Positions 36,077-45,471 of a DNA stretch of 64,000 bases are shown one piece after another. A program made the position numbers and the translations under genes. Within the stretch, counting starts at the first letter, position 1. The number at the start of each line of letters is the position of its first letter. The notes under the pieces were generated by a model. It was not told the origin of the DNA. It was given only the letters and a program-made list of their open reading frames with translations, and did no database searches. This DNA comes from Hyphomonas sp. L-53-1-40 (GTDB lineage: Bacteria > Pseudomonadota > Alphaproteobacteria > Caulobacterales > Hyphomonadaceae): contig NZ_AWFI01000001.1 of assembly GCF_000682775.1 (NCBI RefSeq), positions 186,001 through 250,000 on the forward strand, read 5' to 3'.

Positions 36077-38032
36077 TCAGTCCCGGGGCTTTTTCGGGCC
36101 CTTCTTGAAGGGTTTCTTGCCACCCTGCGGCTTGGGACGCTTATAGGTCTTGTCGCCGCCGGTGGGTTTGCCCTTGCCATGCGCGTGCGGCTTGTCCTTG
36201 CGGGGCTTGCCGGCGGGGCGGTCGTCCTGGATGTAATCCGTCAGCGGGTCGAAGGCCTTTTCCGGCGCCGCGGCGGCGGGCTTTGGCTTCTTGTTCAGGT
36301 GCGGTTTGCGCGGCGGCTTGCCGGGCGTGCGTTCGCGGGAGGGGGCATAATCCTGGCGCGGCGGCTGGGCAGGCGGCGGGCCATCCAGCGCAAAGGCGCG
36401 CAGGCCCTTTTCCAGCATGCCGTCATTGCCGATCACTTCGAACAGGCGTTTGGCGGCGTCGGGCTTCAGCTCGACATGCGTGTCGGCCGGGTTGATGCGG
36501 ATCGCGCCGATATCGTCACGGCCAAGGCCCCCGGCCTTGCACAGCATGGGCAACAGCCAGCGCGGCTCGGCGTTTTTCTTGCGACCGACATTGATGCCGA
36601 TCCATGTTGCGTCGTCAAAGCCCTTGCGGTCCTGACGCTCGCGCTTTTCGCGGGGCGGACGGTCGTCGCGGTCACGCCGGTCTCCACGTTCCTTACGGTC
36701 GCGGGCAGGGGGGCGATCATCGACATCGCGCAGGTCTTCTGGCGCGGTGCGGCCCGCGCGGTGACGGCGCACGAAGGCGGCGGCAACCTGTTCGGCGCCA
36801 TATGTGTCGATCAGCGTACGGGCGAGTTCGGCCTCATTGGCGCTGGAATCTTCGGTAAAGATCGGGTCGGCCATCAGGCGGGCATCATCGAGCGCGTTGA
36901 TTTCGTCCGCAGACGGCGGTTTGCCCCAGCTGGCTTCGATCTTGGCATCACGCAGCAGGCGCTCGACGCGGCGGCGGGCACGCGGGGCGACCAGCAGGGC
37001 GCTGACGCCCTTGCGGCCAGCCCGGCCGGTGCGGCCTGAGCGGTGGAGCAGGGTGGCCGGATCGCGCGGCAGGTCTGCATGGATAACGAGGCCGAGGTTC
37101 TGCAGGTCCAGGCCGCGGGCGGCGACGTCAGTGGCGATACAGACGCGGGCGCGGCCATCGCGCAGGGCCTGGAGCGCGTTGCCGCGTTCCTTCTGGCTCA
37201 GTTCACCCGAAAGGGCGACAACCGGGAAGCCGCGATTGCCCATGCGGCTGATCAGCTTGTTGACGGCGGCGCGCGTCGTGCAGAACACGATGGCGGTCTC
37301 ACTGTCGGAATGGCGGACAATATTGACGATGGCGTTCTCTTCATCGCCGGGGGCGACGAGCAGGGCGCGGTATTCAATATCGACATGTTGTTGCTGTTCG
37401 GCGGCCGTGGTGATGCGCATGGCATCTTTCTGGTAGCGCGCAGCAAGGGCGGCGATGCCCTTGGGCACGGTGGCTGAGAACATCAGCGTGCGGCGGGTAT
37501 CCGGCGTCCCTTCGAGAATATGTTCGAGTTCCTCGCGGAAGCCCATGTCGAGCATTTCGTCGGCCTCGTCCAGCACGACAACGCGGACGTTCGAGGCATC
37601 CAGCGAGCCGCGACGGATATGGTCTGACAGGCGGCCGGGTGTGCCGACCACGATGTGCGCGCCACGGGCGAGCGTGCGGCGCTCCTCGCGCATGTCCATG
37701 CCGCCGACACAGGTGGCCATGCGGGCGCCGGACTTGGTGTAGAGCCATTCCAGTTCGCGGGCGACCTGTTGGGCGAGTTCGCGGGTTGGCGCGACGATGA
37801 CGGCCAGTGGTGTGTCGGATTTGTCGAAGCGTTCTGCCCCGGCCAGCAGATCCCCGGCCATGGCGAGACCGAAGGCGACGGTCTTGCCGGAGCCGGTCTG
37901 GGCGGAGACGAGGAGGTCCTTGCCGTCGAGTTCTGCTTCAATGACAGAGGACTGGACGGGGGTGAGCGTCTCGTAGCCACGCTGTGCGAGGGCCTCGGCG
38001 AGCGCCGATGGGATAGAAGGGGTATCGGTCAT
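36077..38032 (-). CDS. DEAD-box ATP-dependent RNA helicase (DbpA/DeaD type)
   Basis: About 651 residues. Helicase motifs in order: Q-motif YETLTPVQ, Walker A AQTGSGKT, PTRELAQQ, GTPGRL, DEAD in VLDEADEMLDMGF, SAT, TDVAARGLD and HRSGRTGRAGRKG. Then comes a DbpA-type RNA-binding domain (about 480-560, TWIGINVGRKKNAEPRWLLP) and a long basic Arg/Lys/Pro-rich tail that should bind RNA non-specifically. Role: ribosome assembly and cold-adaptation RNA unwinding. The start at 38032 is chosen since the protein then begins just before the Q-motif; a longer frame extends to 38173. Confidence 0.93.
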   Translation of the reverse strand: MTDTPSIPSALAEALAQRGYETLTPVQSSVIEAELDGKDLLVSAQTGSGKTVAFGLAMAGDLLAGAERFDKSDTPLAVIVAPTRELAQQVARELEWLYTKSGARMATCVGGMDMREERRTLARGAHIVVGTPGRLSDHIRRGSLDASNVRVVVLDEADEMLDMGFREELEHILEGTPDTRRTLMFSATVPKGIAALAARYQKDAMRITTAAEQQQHVDIEYRALLVAPGDEENAIVNIVRHSDSETAIVFCTTRAAVNKLISRMGNRGFPVVALSGELSQKERGNALQALRDGRARVCIATDVAARGLDLQNLGLVIHADLPRDPATLLHRSGRTGRAGRKGVSALLVAPRARRRVERLLRDAKIEASWGKPPSADEINALDDARLMADPIFTEDSSANEAELARTLIDTYGAEQVAAAFVRRHRAGRTAPEDLRDVDDRPPARDRKERGDRRDRDDRPPREKRERQDRKGFDDATWIGINVGRKKNAEPRWLLPMLCKAGGLGRDDIGAIRINPADTHVELKPDAAKRLFEVIGNDGMLEKGLRAFALDGPPPAQPPRQDYAPSRERTPGKPPRKPHLNKKPKPAAAAPEKAFDPLTDYIQDDRPAGKPRKDKPHAHGKGKPTGGDKTYKRPKPQGGKKPFKKGPKKPRD

Positions 38033-38267
38033 TTGGTAGGGCTTTCTGGGGCGCTGGCGCAGCTTTCGTGCGCGGCGCGGGAAGATTTTGCCCCGTATGG
38101 CACGTTTTTGCAGTCTGCGCCATAAACAGCGCGCAGGCGAGGGGTTAACCGTATGGCGGCCTGCGTAAGCCATTCCGCCCGAGCGATTTGCAAGGCGGTG
38201 GAAAGGCCATTTTAAGGGTCCTGCGGTAAGGGGTATCCATTGACCGTCTCAAATGGGCACCCGGACC

Positions 38268-38585
38268 ATGAATATCTCTTCCAATGTCATCCCTTTCAGC
38301 CCGTCGGCCCTCGCACGCCAGCCGCAGGGCGGGGCGCAGCAGGCGACTGATGCGCCGACCCCATCCGGGCCAGCGGAGGGCGCCAAAGGCCCCGGCGGCG
38401 CAGGCGGTCCTCCTCCGGGTGGGCCACCTCCAGGGGGTGACGCGGACTCATCGACGGCAGACTCAGAGTCGCTTTTCCTGTCGCTGTTCACGACGGAGTC
38501 CACCGAAACAAGTGAGACCTCGACCGAGAGCAGCATTGTGCAGACCTTGTACGCACAAATGCAGGACGCTCTGGGCGCCGTCTAA
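38268..38585 (+). CDS. Low-complexity hypothetical protein
   Basis: About 105 residues: a short N-terminal part (NISSNVIPFSPSAL), a Gly/Pro-rich stretch, then a Ser/Thr/Glu-rich C-terminus ending QTLYAQMQDALGAV. No TM or signal segment. Coding bias is plausible, but no family is recognised; a small secreted or intrinsically disordered protein is possible. An alternative start at 38253 adds five residues. Confidence 0.45.
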   Translation: MNISSNVIPFSPSALARQPQGGAQQATDAPTPSGPAEGAKGPGGAGGPPPGGPPPGGDADSSTADSESLFLSLFTTESTETSETSTESSIVQTLYAQMQDALGAV

Positions 38586-38614
38586 TAGTCTTCAGAACCA
38601 GATAGACTGTCCCT

Positions 38615-39844
38615 CTAGCCCGTCACGTCGAGCTGTTCGAGGCCGCGGAAGAAGGGCAGGGCACGCCAGACCAAGTCTTGCGGGGGCAGGGACAGGTCTG
38701 GATAGCGCGCGAACAGCTTTTCGAAGACGCGCCGGGCCTCCATGCGGGCGAGCGGCGCGCCGATGCAGATGTGGGGTCCACCGCCGAAGGCAACATGGCT
38801 GGCGCGTTTCTGCGTGATGTCGAAGCGTTCCGAGCTCTCGAACATGGTCTCGTCGCGATTGGCCGAGGCCAGCGAGCAGAAGACGACCTGACGCGCTTTC
38901 ATCGGACAGCCGGCAACCGTCCTGTCGGCCTCAACGATCCGGGATGTGGCCGAGACGGGGGCCTCGAAGCGCAGGACTTCCTCCACCGCCTGTCCGGCAA
39001 GGGCAGGATTGGATTTCAGTACGGCGAGTTGCTCGGGATGGCTCAGGAACAACCAGACGCCATTTCCGATCAGGTCGGTCGTGGTGAGATTGCCGCCGAC
39101 CAGAAGCGCGCCCAGATTGATGCGAATTTCATCATCCGACAGCGGAGCATCACCGCTGGCCTGCAGCTGGACCATATCGGTGATGAGATCATCGCCCGGC
39201 ACTTTGCGGCGGGCTTCCATCAATTCGGTAAAATAGGCATCCAGCGCGTGACTGCCTTGTTCCATCCGGGCGGTTTCTTCAGGTGTCCGCACAGGGTTCA
39301 GGCTGAGGATTACGTCCTCTGACCATTGCCGGAAATCGGGAAGGCGGTCTTCATCCACGCCGAGGATGCGCGCGATGACAAGGACCGGAATCGGCACGGC
39401 AATCTCTGACATCAGGTCGAAAGTGCCGGACGCGGGCGCGGCGTTGATCGTGTCGTCGATGATAGCCTCGATCTGGGGCTTCATCTTCTGGATGCGCGTG
39501 TAGAACGCCTTGGCCAGTGGGGGCCGCACGCGGGCATGGTCGGGATCGTCAAGGAAGAGGATGGAGGTGCGGCGGGGCTGGTCCTCGTCCTCGACCAGCT
39601 GGCGTGAGATGGAGCCTTCCTCGGCATTCAGGGGATGGCGGACAAAGCTGCGATCATTCACCGTTTCGCGAATGTCGGCATAGCGCGTCAGAAACCAGGT
39701 CTTGGCCATCTCGTCACGCAGTACGGGGCAATTATGGCGCAGGGCCTCCAGTGGCGGGTGAGGGTCGTTGCGTGCGTCGGGTGAGAAAGCGGTCACTTCC
39801 AGCACGGATTGCGGCACGCGCGGTGTGCCCGGATCATCGGCCAT
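38615..39844 (-). CDS. Cytochrome P450
   Basis: A 409-residue soluble bacterial P450. Heme-binding loop FGGGPHICIGAPLARME with the axial Cys, ExxR helix in VEEVLRFEAP, and an I-helix GALLVGGNLTTTDL where the usual Ala-Gly-x-x-Thr is Gly-Gly-Asn-Leu-Thr. It has no fused reductase and would need ferredoxin partners encoded elsewhere. Substrate unknown, plausibly a terpenoid, steroid or hydrocarbon. It is divergent from the next P450 across 39845-40077. Confidence 0.93.
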   Translation of the reverse strand: MADDPGTPRVPQSVLEVTAFSPDARNDPHPPLEALRHNCPVLRDEMAKTWFLTRYADIRETVNDRSFVRHPLNAEEGSISRQLVEDEDQPRRTSILFLDDPDHARVRPPLAKAFYTRIQKMKPQIEAIIDDTINAAPASGTFDLMSEIAVPIPVLVIARILGVDEDRLPDFRQWSEDVILSLNPVRTPEETARMEQGSHALDAYFTELMEARRKVPGDDLITDMVQLQASGDAPLSDDEIRINLGALLVGGNLTTTDLIGNGVWLFLSHPEQLAVLKSNPALAGQAVEEVLRFEAPVSATSRIVEADRTVAGCPMKARQVVFCSLASANRDETMFESSERFDITQKRASHVAFGGGPHICIGAPLARMEARRVFEKLFARYPDLSLPPQDLVWRALPFFRGLEQLDVTG

Positions 39845-40077
39845 GTTTTCCTCCCTGTCCGGTCTTTGCGCCGGATCATATGAAGGAAGCCTAGCATGGA
39901 TTTGCGCTGAAATCGTGGGTGACCCTGCGGGAAGGCGTTGAGGGCCAAGAGGCTCGGATGTCTATTTTCCCCTTGAATGTCGTAGGGAGAGCGCAGGCTA
40001 AATGATTCTGTAACCCCTTGTCGCTTGCCTTGACGCGCAACTGCGCCAACTTCAGTGACGGCCTTACGGAGCTTGTA

Positions 40078-41460
40078 ATGACTCAACTCGTCAGCGATCA
40101 CATCCTGGAAGATACCGGCGCGGATATGCCGGTACACGCCAGCGCATATCCCATGCTGGAAACCGACTTCGAGCTTTGGAATCCCAATTCCTGGACGCGG
40201 GGCCACCCTCATGACCTGTATGCGCGAATGCGCAGCGAGGCGCCGGTCATGTGGTCGAAAATGGGCCGGGGCGGCAGCGGTTTCTGGTCGGTTACGAGAT
40301 ATGAAGACATCAAGACAGTCGAGTTGAACCCGGCAATCTTTTCGTCCGAGCGGGGCGGTATCAATATGGCCGTGCCACCGCGTGAGCATTGGCGGCCCGA
40401 AGTCCTGATCCGCGCGGCGATGGACAATCTGATTTCGATGGACGAGCCGCGCCACATGCAGATGCGGATCCAGCAGAAGGACTTCTTCATTCCGGCTTAT
40501 GTCAAAGAGCTGCGTGAGAAGGTCAGCGTGAAAGTCGAGTCGCTGCTTGACGATCTGGAGGCGAACGGACCTGAACTGGATTTTGTCAAATTCTTCTCCA
40601 ACCAGTTGCCGCTCTATACGCTGTGCGAAATGCTGGGCGTGGACGAGGAAGACCGCCAGAAAATCGTCTACTGGATGCACTATCTGGAAATGGCCAGCCA
40701 GTTCATGACCAACCCGTTCCGGACCTTCCTCAGCGAACCGCTGTTTCCGCTGCGGTTCAAGAAAGTGGTCGAGGAGATGTTTGCCTATGGTGCGAGTGTC
40801 ATGGCCGACCGCCGGGCCAATCCGCGCCATGACCTGTTGACCGTGATCGCGCATTCAAAGCTGGATGATGAGCAATTGCCGCAGGAATACCTGGACGGCT
40901 CCTGGTTGCTGATTATCTTCGCCGGCAATGACACGACGCGGAACTCGCTGTCGGGTACGATCAAGCTGATGACCGAGTGGCCGGACCAGCGCGCAATGGT
41001 GCTGGATGACCCGTCTCTCATTCCGCGCATGTCGGAAGAGGCCTTGCGCATGGTTTCGCCGGTGAAGCATATGCGCCGCACCGCGCTGGAAGAGACAGAC
41101 CTCAACGGCCAGATCATCGCCAAGGATGAGAAGGTCGTCATGTGGTATGGGGCAGGCAATCGCGACCCGGACGTATTTCCGGACCCGGACAGGTTCGACA
41201 TGATGCGTGACAATGTCGACAAGCATATCGCCTTTGGGCACGGCATTCACAAATGCCTCGGTTCGCGCGTGGCACAGATGCAGCTGCGCGTTGCCTATGA
41301 GCAGATCTTCCAGCGTTTCCCGAACATCGAATTCACCGGCGACATCAAATACGGGCCGAACGCGCTCGTCCATGCGATCTCGAAGCTGAAAGTGAATCTC
41401 TACGGCAAGGGCAATTCGCGGCCGACACAGGTTCAGGTGAAAGCGATGGAGTCGGCTTAG
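40078..41460 (+). CDS. Cytochrome P450 (CYP125/CYP153-like group)
   Basis: A 460-residue P450 with heme loop FGHGIHKCLGSRVAQMQL, I-helix IIFAGNDTTRNSLSG, ExxR in EEALRMVSP and a characteristic LISMDEPRHMQMR segment. The overall pattern recalls P450s that hydroxylate alkane or sterol side-chain termini in marine alphaproteobacteria; the subfamily is an inference. The start at 40078 is chosen for its GGAG site eight bases upstream; the frame opens at 40018. Its stop overlaps that of the convergent siderophore-interacting protein gene. Confidence 0.9.
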   Translation: MTQLVSDHILEDTGADMPVHASAYPMLETDFELWNPNSWTRGHPHDLYARMRSEAPVMWSKMGRGGSGFWSVTRYEDIKTVELNPAIFSSERGGINMAVPPREHWRPEVLIRAAMDNLISMDEPRHMQMRIQQKDFFIPAYVKELREKVSVKVESLLDDLEANGPELDFVKFFSNQLPLYTLCEMLGVDEEDRQKIVYWMHYLEMASQFMTNPFRTFLSEPLFPLRFKKVVEEMFAYGASVMADRRANPRHDLLTVIAHSKLDDEQLPQEYLDGSWLLIIFAGNDTTRNSLSGTIKLMTEWPDQRAMVLDDPSLIPRMSEEALRMVSPVKHMRRTALEETDLNGQIIAKDEKVVMWYGAGNRDPDVFPDPDRFDMMRDNVDKHIAFGHGIHKCLGSRVAQMQLRVAYEQIFQRFPNIEFTGDIKYGPNALVHAISKLKVNLYGKGNSRPTQVQVKAMESA

Positions 41461-42224
41461 GCCACCTGCGCCTTGAAGGCTTTGTGTTCCGGTTCGATCA
41501 GGCCGAGTTTCCAATAGGAGCTGATATAAGTCAGGTCCTTTCGGGTCGGCTGCTGTTTGCGGAAATAGGTGCGTAGCGCGCCTGCGAGGGCGAATTCACC
41601 GGCAACGAACACGCTGGGCTCACCGCTGTGCCAGTCTGTATTCTGCACGGCATGGATCAGCGCGTCGCTCGGAGCATGTGGGTCAGCTTTGATGATCCAG
41701 TGCATGCGGATACCCGTTGGTGTGCGGATAGGTTGCCGGTCCTCGTCGCTGGGGATTTCGAAGAAAGCGTCACCGATGGCATCCGAGGGGAGCGCTTCAA
41801 GCTCTACCGCAGCGGCGGGGATGGAGGAAAGGTCCGCAACAAAGAGGTGCCAATTCGCCCCCTCAGTGGAAAATTTCAATGCGCCGGGGCGGGAGACCAG
41901 AATGCGGTCGCCGCTCTTGGCCAGCCTGGCCCAGGGGCCTGCAATGCCTTCATCGCCATGCACGACAAAATCCACGTCGAACTCATTTTCAGCTGGTCGG
42001 ACATGGCGCAGCGTGTAGGTGCGCATGGCGCGCTTGGCGGTCTGCAAGTCCAATGGTGGCGGGCCGACTTCTCCGGGTGCCGGGGCGAGGATTTTCAGAT
42101 AGCCCCCCGGCGCGCCGGGCGAGAAGTCAGTCGCGAACTCGGATTGGAAGGTGAGGCGGACCATGTGCGGGGTCAATTGCGCGCGGCGCAGGACAATGGC
42201 TTCGGCGAAATTCGGTGTGGACAT
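41457..42224 (-). CDS. Siderophore-interacting protein (FAD-dependent ferric reductase type)
   Basis: A 255-residue SIP-family flavoprotein. The FAD-binding barrel has MRTYTLRHVRPAENEFDVDF (Arg-x-Tyr-Thr flavin motif) and GPWARLAKSGD; the NAD(P)H-like domain includes FVADLSSIPA, and the C-terminus FVAGEFALAGALRTYFR with TYISSYWKLG is diagnostic. It reduces ferric siderophores in the cytoplasm to release iron. The start at 42224 is chosen because the first in-frame ATG (42257) lies inside a near-perfect Fur box, which implies repression by iron. Confidence 0.92.
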   Translation of the reverse strand: MSTPNFAEAIVLRRAQLTPHMVRLTFQSEFATDFSPGAPGGYLKILAPAPGEVGPPPLDLQTAKRAMRTYTLRHVRPAENEFDVDFVVHGDEGIAGPWARLAKSGDRILVSRPGALKFSTEGANWHLFVADLSSIPAAAVELEALPSDAIGDAFFEIPSDEDRQPIRTPTGIRMHWIIKADPHAPSDALIHAVQNTDWHSGEPSVFVAGEFALAGALRTYFRKQQPTRKDLTYISSYWKLGLIEPEHKAFKAQVA

Positions 42225-42242
42225 GAGTGGCATACCTGTATT

Positions 42243-42261
42243 GAGAATTATTCTCATTATC
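42243..42261 (-). promoter_or_regulatory. Fur box upstream of the siderophore-interacting protein gene
   Basis: On the minus strand the sequence is GATAATGAGAATAATTCTC, matching 16 of 19 positions of the classical Fur consensus. It lies 18 bases upstream of the chosen start, placed to block transcription when iron is plentiful. Confidence 0.78.
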
Positions 42262-42320
42262 AGATAACGATTATGCTTGCGGGATCAACCTTCAGGCCGG
42301 CAATTGGTCCGGCATAACAC

Positions 42321-42761
42321 TTATGTGCCTGCAGGCATGGCGCGCGGGATACAGCTGGCCGTGGCTTGCGCGAGCAGGGTGCCATCTTCGCGGCGCAGGA
42401 AGCCCTGTGTGAAAATACCGGCACGTCCGCGGCGCACACACTCGCCGCGCCCAATCAATCGCTGGCCGACCGGGACCGGGCGAATATAGCTGGTCGTCAT
42501 TTGCAGGGTTGGTGACATGGCAGGTCCATCCTGCACGATAGATCCTGCAAGGCTCATCACTTCGTCCAGCATTGCCGAAACGAAGCCGCCCTGCGCATCA
42601 CCGCCTGGGTTGGTGGCCTGCACCGGCAGGGTAAAGGCGGCATCGACCCAGCCGGCGTCGGGATCGAAAGCGATCAGTTCAAAACCCAAAAAGGCCGTGG
42701 CTTCGGGCGGCGTCGTGTTGGTCAGCAGGTTCTGCCAATAGGCACGCTTGTCAAACGTCAT
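42321..42761 (-). CDS. PaaI-family hotdog thioesterase (copy 2)
   Basis: A 146-residue hotdog-fold acyl-CoA thioesterase. DAQGGFVSAMLDEVMSLAG gives the Gly-Gly ... Asp-Glu catalytic helix; PTLQMTTSYIRPVPVGQRL is the following strand pair. It is homologous to the upstream gene and its ATG overlaps that gene's stop (TGATG), making a coupled tandem pair. Likely hydrolyses aromatic or medium-chain acyl-CoAs; substrate unassigned. Confidence 0.88.
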   Translation of the reverse strand: MTFDKRAYWQNLLTNTTPPEATAFLGFELIAFDPDAGWVDAAFTLPVQATNPGGDAQGGFVSAMLDEVMSLAGSIVQDGPAMSPTLQMTTSYIRPVPVGQRLIGRGECVRRGRAGIFTQGFLRREDGTLLAQATASCIPRAMPAGT

Positions 42762-43216
42762 CAGCCGAGCCGTTTGAACAGCATCGGAATGGCGGTGGCA
42801 GTGGCCTTGGCCACGAGCTGACCGTCCGCGTCAAAGCATTCAGCTTCCATGAAGGCGGCCGATTTGCCGAGTTTCAGGATGCGCGCTTCGACGCTGGCCT
42901 TGCCCGGCATCAGGCGGCGCAGATAGCTGGTCTTCATTTCGAGCGTCGGCGCGGTCATCGTGATGTTGGAAGCAATGATGACGCAGGTGCTCATCGCCTC
43001 ATCCATCATGGCGGAGATGAAGCCGCCCTGAATCGCACCGGTCGGGTTGGCAAAGCTGGGGGAGACGTCGAAATCCATGCGGATGCGCTGAGCGTCCTGC
43101 TCGACTTCAGCCAGGCGCATACCGAGCGTATCGGAGCAGGGAGGGCGCTTCTTTGAATTCTGGAAGCGCGCGAGCATGTCGGCGTCCGAGACGCGGGGTT
43201 TTTCAGTATCTGCCAT
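42761..43216 (-). CDS. PaaI-family hotdog thioesterase (copy 1)
   Basis: A 151-residue hotdog thioesterase with GAIQGGFISAMMDEAMS as the catalytic helix and PTLEMKTSYLRRLMPGKASV as the partner strands, the same layout as its downstream paralogue. Divergence between the two suggests an old duplication, perhaps forming heteromers. It ends where copy 2 begins and lies 15 bases after sspB, so the three may share a transcript. Confidence 0.88.
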   Translation of the reverse strand: MADTEKPRVSDADMLARFQNSKKRPPCSDTLGMRLAEVEQDAQRIRMDFDVSPSFANPTGAIQGGFISAMMDEAMSTCVIIASNITMTAPTLEMKTSYLRRLMPGKASVEARILKLGKSAAFMEAECFDADGQLVAKATATAIPMLFKRLG

Positions 43217-43231
43217 CAGGTCGGTTGCAAC

Positions 43232-43705
43232 CTATTTCCGGCGGAACGCGTCGAGATTGACGACCGTGCCAGGCTCTTCCTCGGCCTCAATAGGCGGCGC
43301 ATCAGCGGCAGTGGCTTCACCCGCTGGCGAAATGACCGACGCGTCCTTGTCCGGCGATTCGAAGGTCAGTCCGAAGTTCACAGACGGGTCAACGAAGCGC
43401 GTGATCGCGGCGTATGGAATGTGCAGGTGCTGTGGCACGCCCGAGAATTTGAGGATAATCTCGAAATGGCTGTCTTCGACTTCGAGATCCCAATACTGGT
43501 GCTGGATAACGATGGTCATTTCTTCGGGGAACCGCTCAACAAGATAATCGGCAATCTTCACCCCCGGCGCCTTGGTGCGGAAGGTGAGATAGAAGTGATG
43601 ATCACCCGGCAGGCCATTTGTGTTGTAGCCCTTGCGCAGGGCTTCGCGGACGACACCGCGCATGGCAGCCTGGGTGAGCGCTTCGTAGCCGATATAGTCC
43701 GTCAT
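43232..43705 (-). CDS. sspB: SspB-type ClpXP adaptor protein
   Basis: A 157-residue alphaproteobacterial SspB. The substrate-binding domain holds MRGVVREALRKGY, HHFYLTFRT, TIVIQHQYWDLEVEDSHFEI and IPYAAITRFVDPSVNFGL; an acidic, flexible linker (about 115-145) ends in VVNLDAFRRK, the short C-terminal tail that docks on ClpX. It tethers ssrA-tagged or specific substrates to ClpXP. The start is taken at 43705, where SspB proteins normally begin (MTDYIGYEAL). Confidence 0.92.
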   Translation of the reverse strand: MTDYIGYEALTQAAMRGVVREALRKGYNTNGLPGDHHFYLTFRTKAPGVKIADYLVERFPEEMTIVIQHQYWDLEVEDSHFEIILKFSGVPQHLHIPYAAITRFVDPSVNFGLTFESPDKDASVISPAGEATAADAPPIEAEEEPGTVVNLDAFRRK

Positions 43706-43890
43706 AGGCGCGCGAGTTCCCGGTTTTGTATGGTTGAACCTGTGGCTCTTACAGTAAGGTCCGGAAAACAGGCCCGCAACGGCCTTCGCACAAGGGGCGA
43801 GCAAAAAATTGCTGCTCGCTTGTTAGCCGCTGTGACTAACCCCTTGTGGTCATGGCGATCTTTCCCGCCATGGCGCCTTGATATTTTCTG

Positions 43891-44082
43891 TTAGTAATTT
43901 GCAGGCGGGTCGCTGGCCGGAAACGACTCGTCGAGCTCCTCGTCCACTTCGTCCCACTCTTCGGGCGGGTGTTCCATGTTTTCTGCGCCAGCCGGACGGA
44001 CCTTCTTGTGATTGGTCGGTTCATCCTGATTGTCTGTCTCTTGATCGGGCTTGCGGGTTTTGGGATCAACTTGCTGGGTCAT
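43891..44082 (-). CDS. Small acidic conserved protein
   Basis: A 63-residue, highly acidic and Pro/Glu-rich protein with the C-terminal motif DEELDESFPASDPPA, which recurs at the end of many small alphaproteobacterial proteins of unknown function. No signal or TM segment. It has a GGAG-containing leader before the ATG at 44082 and is divergent from the PLP-enzyme gene. Confidence 0.75.
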   Translation of the reverse strand: MTQQVDPKTRKPDQETDNQDEPTNHKKVRPAGAENMEHPPEEWDEVDEELDESFPASDPPANY

Positions 44083-44199
44083 GTGAGTCTCCTTCGTGCC
44101 GGATCAACGCATTTGGCGGCGTTCGGTTGCGTTGGAAGGCAATCTCTCTAGGCTGCTGGTGACAGACCAGAAGACTGGCAACAGGGGAGGACAGGTCGA

Positions 44200-45444
44200 A
44201 TGATCATGCAGATGCCGGAGACAGGGCGCGACTGGAAAGATGTGCGCGCAGAAATGGTTGCGCGCGGTGGGGGCGATGCGCAATGGCGCGACGGACGCAC
44301 AGCGGTTTATGTCTTCAATGCCGGGCCGGAAATTTCAGCCGTCCAGCATGACGCCTATGGGCTTTACATGGCGGAGAATGGTCTGGGACCGCTGGCCTTT
44401 CCAAGCCTGGCGCAGATGGAAAAGGAAGTCATTGGCATGGGGTTGGGCCTGCTCCACGGGCCAGACGGATCCACCGGGGCGATGACATCCGGCGGGACCG
44501 ACTCGATCACGATGGCGATGAAGACCGCCCGCGACTATGCCCGGTCGCTGGGCAAGCCGCGCGAAGGCCAGAATGTCGTGCTGCCGCAATCGGCACATCT
44601 GGCGTTCGACAAGGCGGCGCATTTGATGGACATCGAAATCCGCCGCGTGCCGCTGAAGACGGATGGGTCTTATGAGGCCGATCCGGTTGCCATGGGTGAC
44701 GCGGTGGATGCAGCCACCATCATGATGGTCGGTTCTGCGCCGAACTTCCCGCACGGCATTATCGACCCGATTGCGGCACTGGGCGAGGTGGCCGCGAAGA
44801 CGGGCGTCTGGCTGCATGTAGATGCATGTGTGGGCGGATATTTCGCGCCATTCGCGCGGATGAATGGTGTGCCGGTGCCAGCCTTTGATTTCGAAGTGCC
44901 AGCGGTTCAGTCGATGAGCGCGGACCTTCACAAATATGGCTATTGCGCCAAGGGCGCCTCCACCGTGCTGTTCCGGAGTGAGGAGCTTTACGCCCACATG
45001 CCGTTCGACATGGCGGGCTGGAGCGGCGCGCCGATGAAGACGCCGACGCTGGCGGGCACGCGGCCGGGCGGGGCGATCTCCGCGGCTTGGGGCGTGATGA
45101 ACACGCTGGGCGTCGAAGGGTACAAGCGGTTGCAGGGGCAGGTCTGTGCGACGCGGGAGCGAATGGAAGACGGCGTGAAGCGGCTCGGCTTCGAGATTGT
45201 CGGAAATCCGATGCTGGGCCTTATGGCTTTTTACCATCCCGATGCCCATGCTTTCGCGGTTTACGGTGAGATTTTCCGGCGTGGCTGGTTCACCTCTGTC
45301 ACGAAAGAGCCGCCGAGCCTGCACCTGATGCTGAGCCCCAAACATGCCGATGTGGCCGACGCCTATCTCGCAGACCTCGAAGCCAGCGTGAAGGCGGTGC
45401 AGGCTGGCAAGGCCGGCGAAAAGGTCGAAGCGCGCTATAGCTAG
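44200..45444 (+). CDS. PLP-dependent decarboxylase/lyase, sphingosine-1-phosphate lyase-like
   Basis: A 414-residue fold-type I PLP enzyme. The phosphate-binding TSGGTDSITMA (96-106), HVDACVGG (Asp208) and the Schiff-base Lys245 in SADLHKYGYCAKGASTVL are visible; the last motif closely resembles sphingosine-1-phosphate lyase rather than glutamate decarboxylase. It may cleave phosphorylated long-chain bases or decarboxylate an amino acid. A short-chain dehydrogenase starts 27 bases downstream, so they likely form an operon. Confidence 0.88.
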   Translation: MIMQMPETGRDWKDVRAEMVARGGGDAQWRDGRTAVYVFNAGPEISAVQHDAYGLYMAENGLGPLAFPSLAQMEKEVIGMGLGLLHGPDGSTGAMTSGGTDSITMAMKTARDYARSLGKPREGQNVVLPQSAHLAFDKAAHLMDIEIRRVPLKTDGSYEADPVAMGDAVDAATIMMVGSAPNFPHGIIDPIAALGEVAAKTGVWLHVDACVGGYFAPFARMNGVPVPAFDFEVPAVQSMSADLHKYGYCAKGASTVLFRSEELYAHMPFDMAGWSGAPMKTPTLAGTRPGGAISAAWGVMNTLGVEGYKRLQGQVCATRERMEDGVKRLGFEIVGNPMLGLMAFYHPDAHAFAVYGEIFRRGWFTSVTKEPPSLHLMLSPKHADVADAYLADLEASVKAVQAGKAGEKVEARYS

Positions 45445-45471
45445 GCGCCAGACAACAGGGGAGGAGACGAG

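Noticed and set aside
35657-37039. Plus-strand frame of 460 codons across the enoyl-CoA hydratase and DEAD helicase genes
   Set aside because: Antisense shadow of high-G+C coding sequence; Gly/Arg-rich with no motif.
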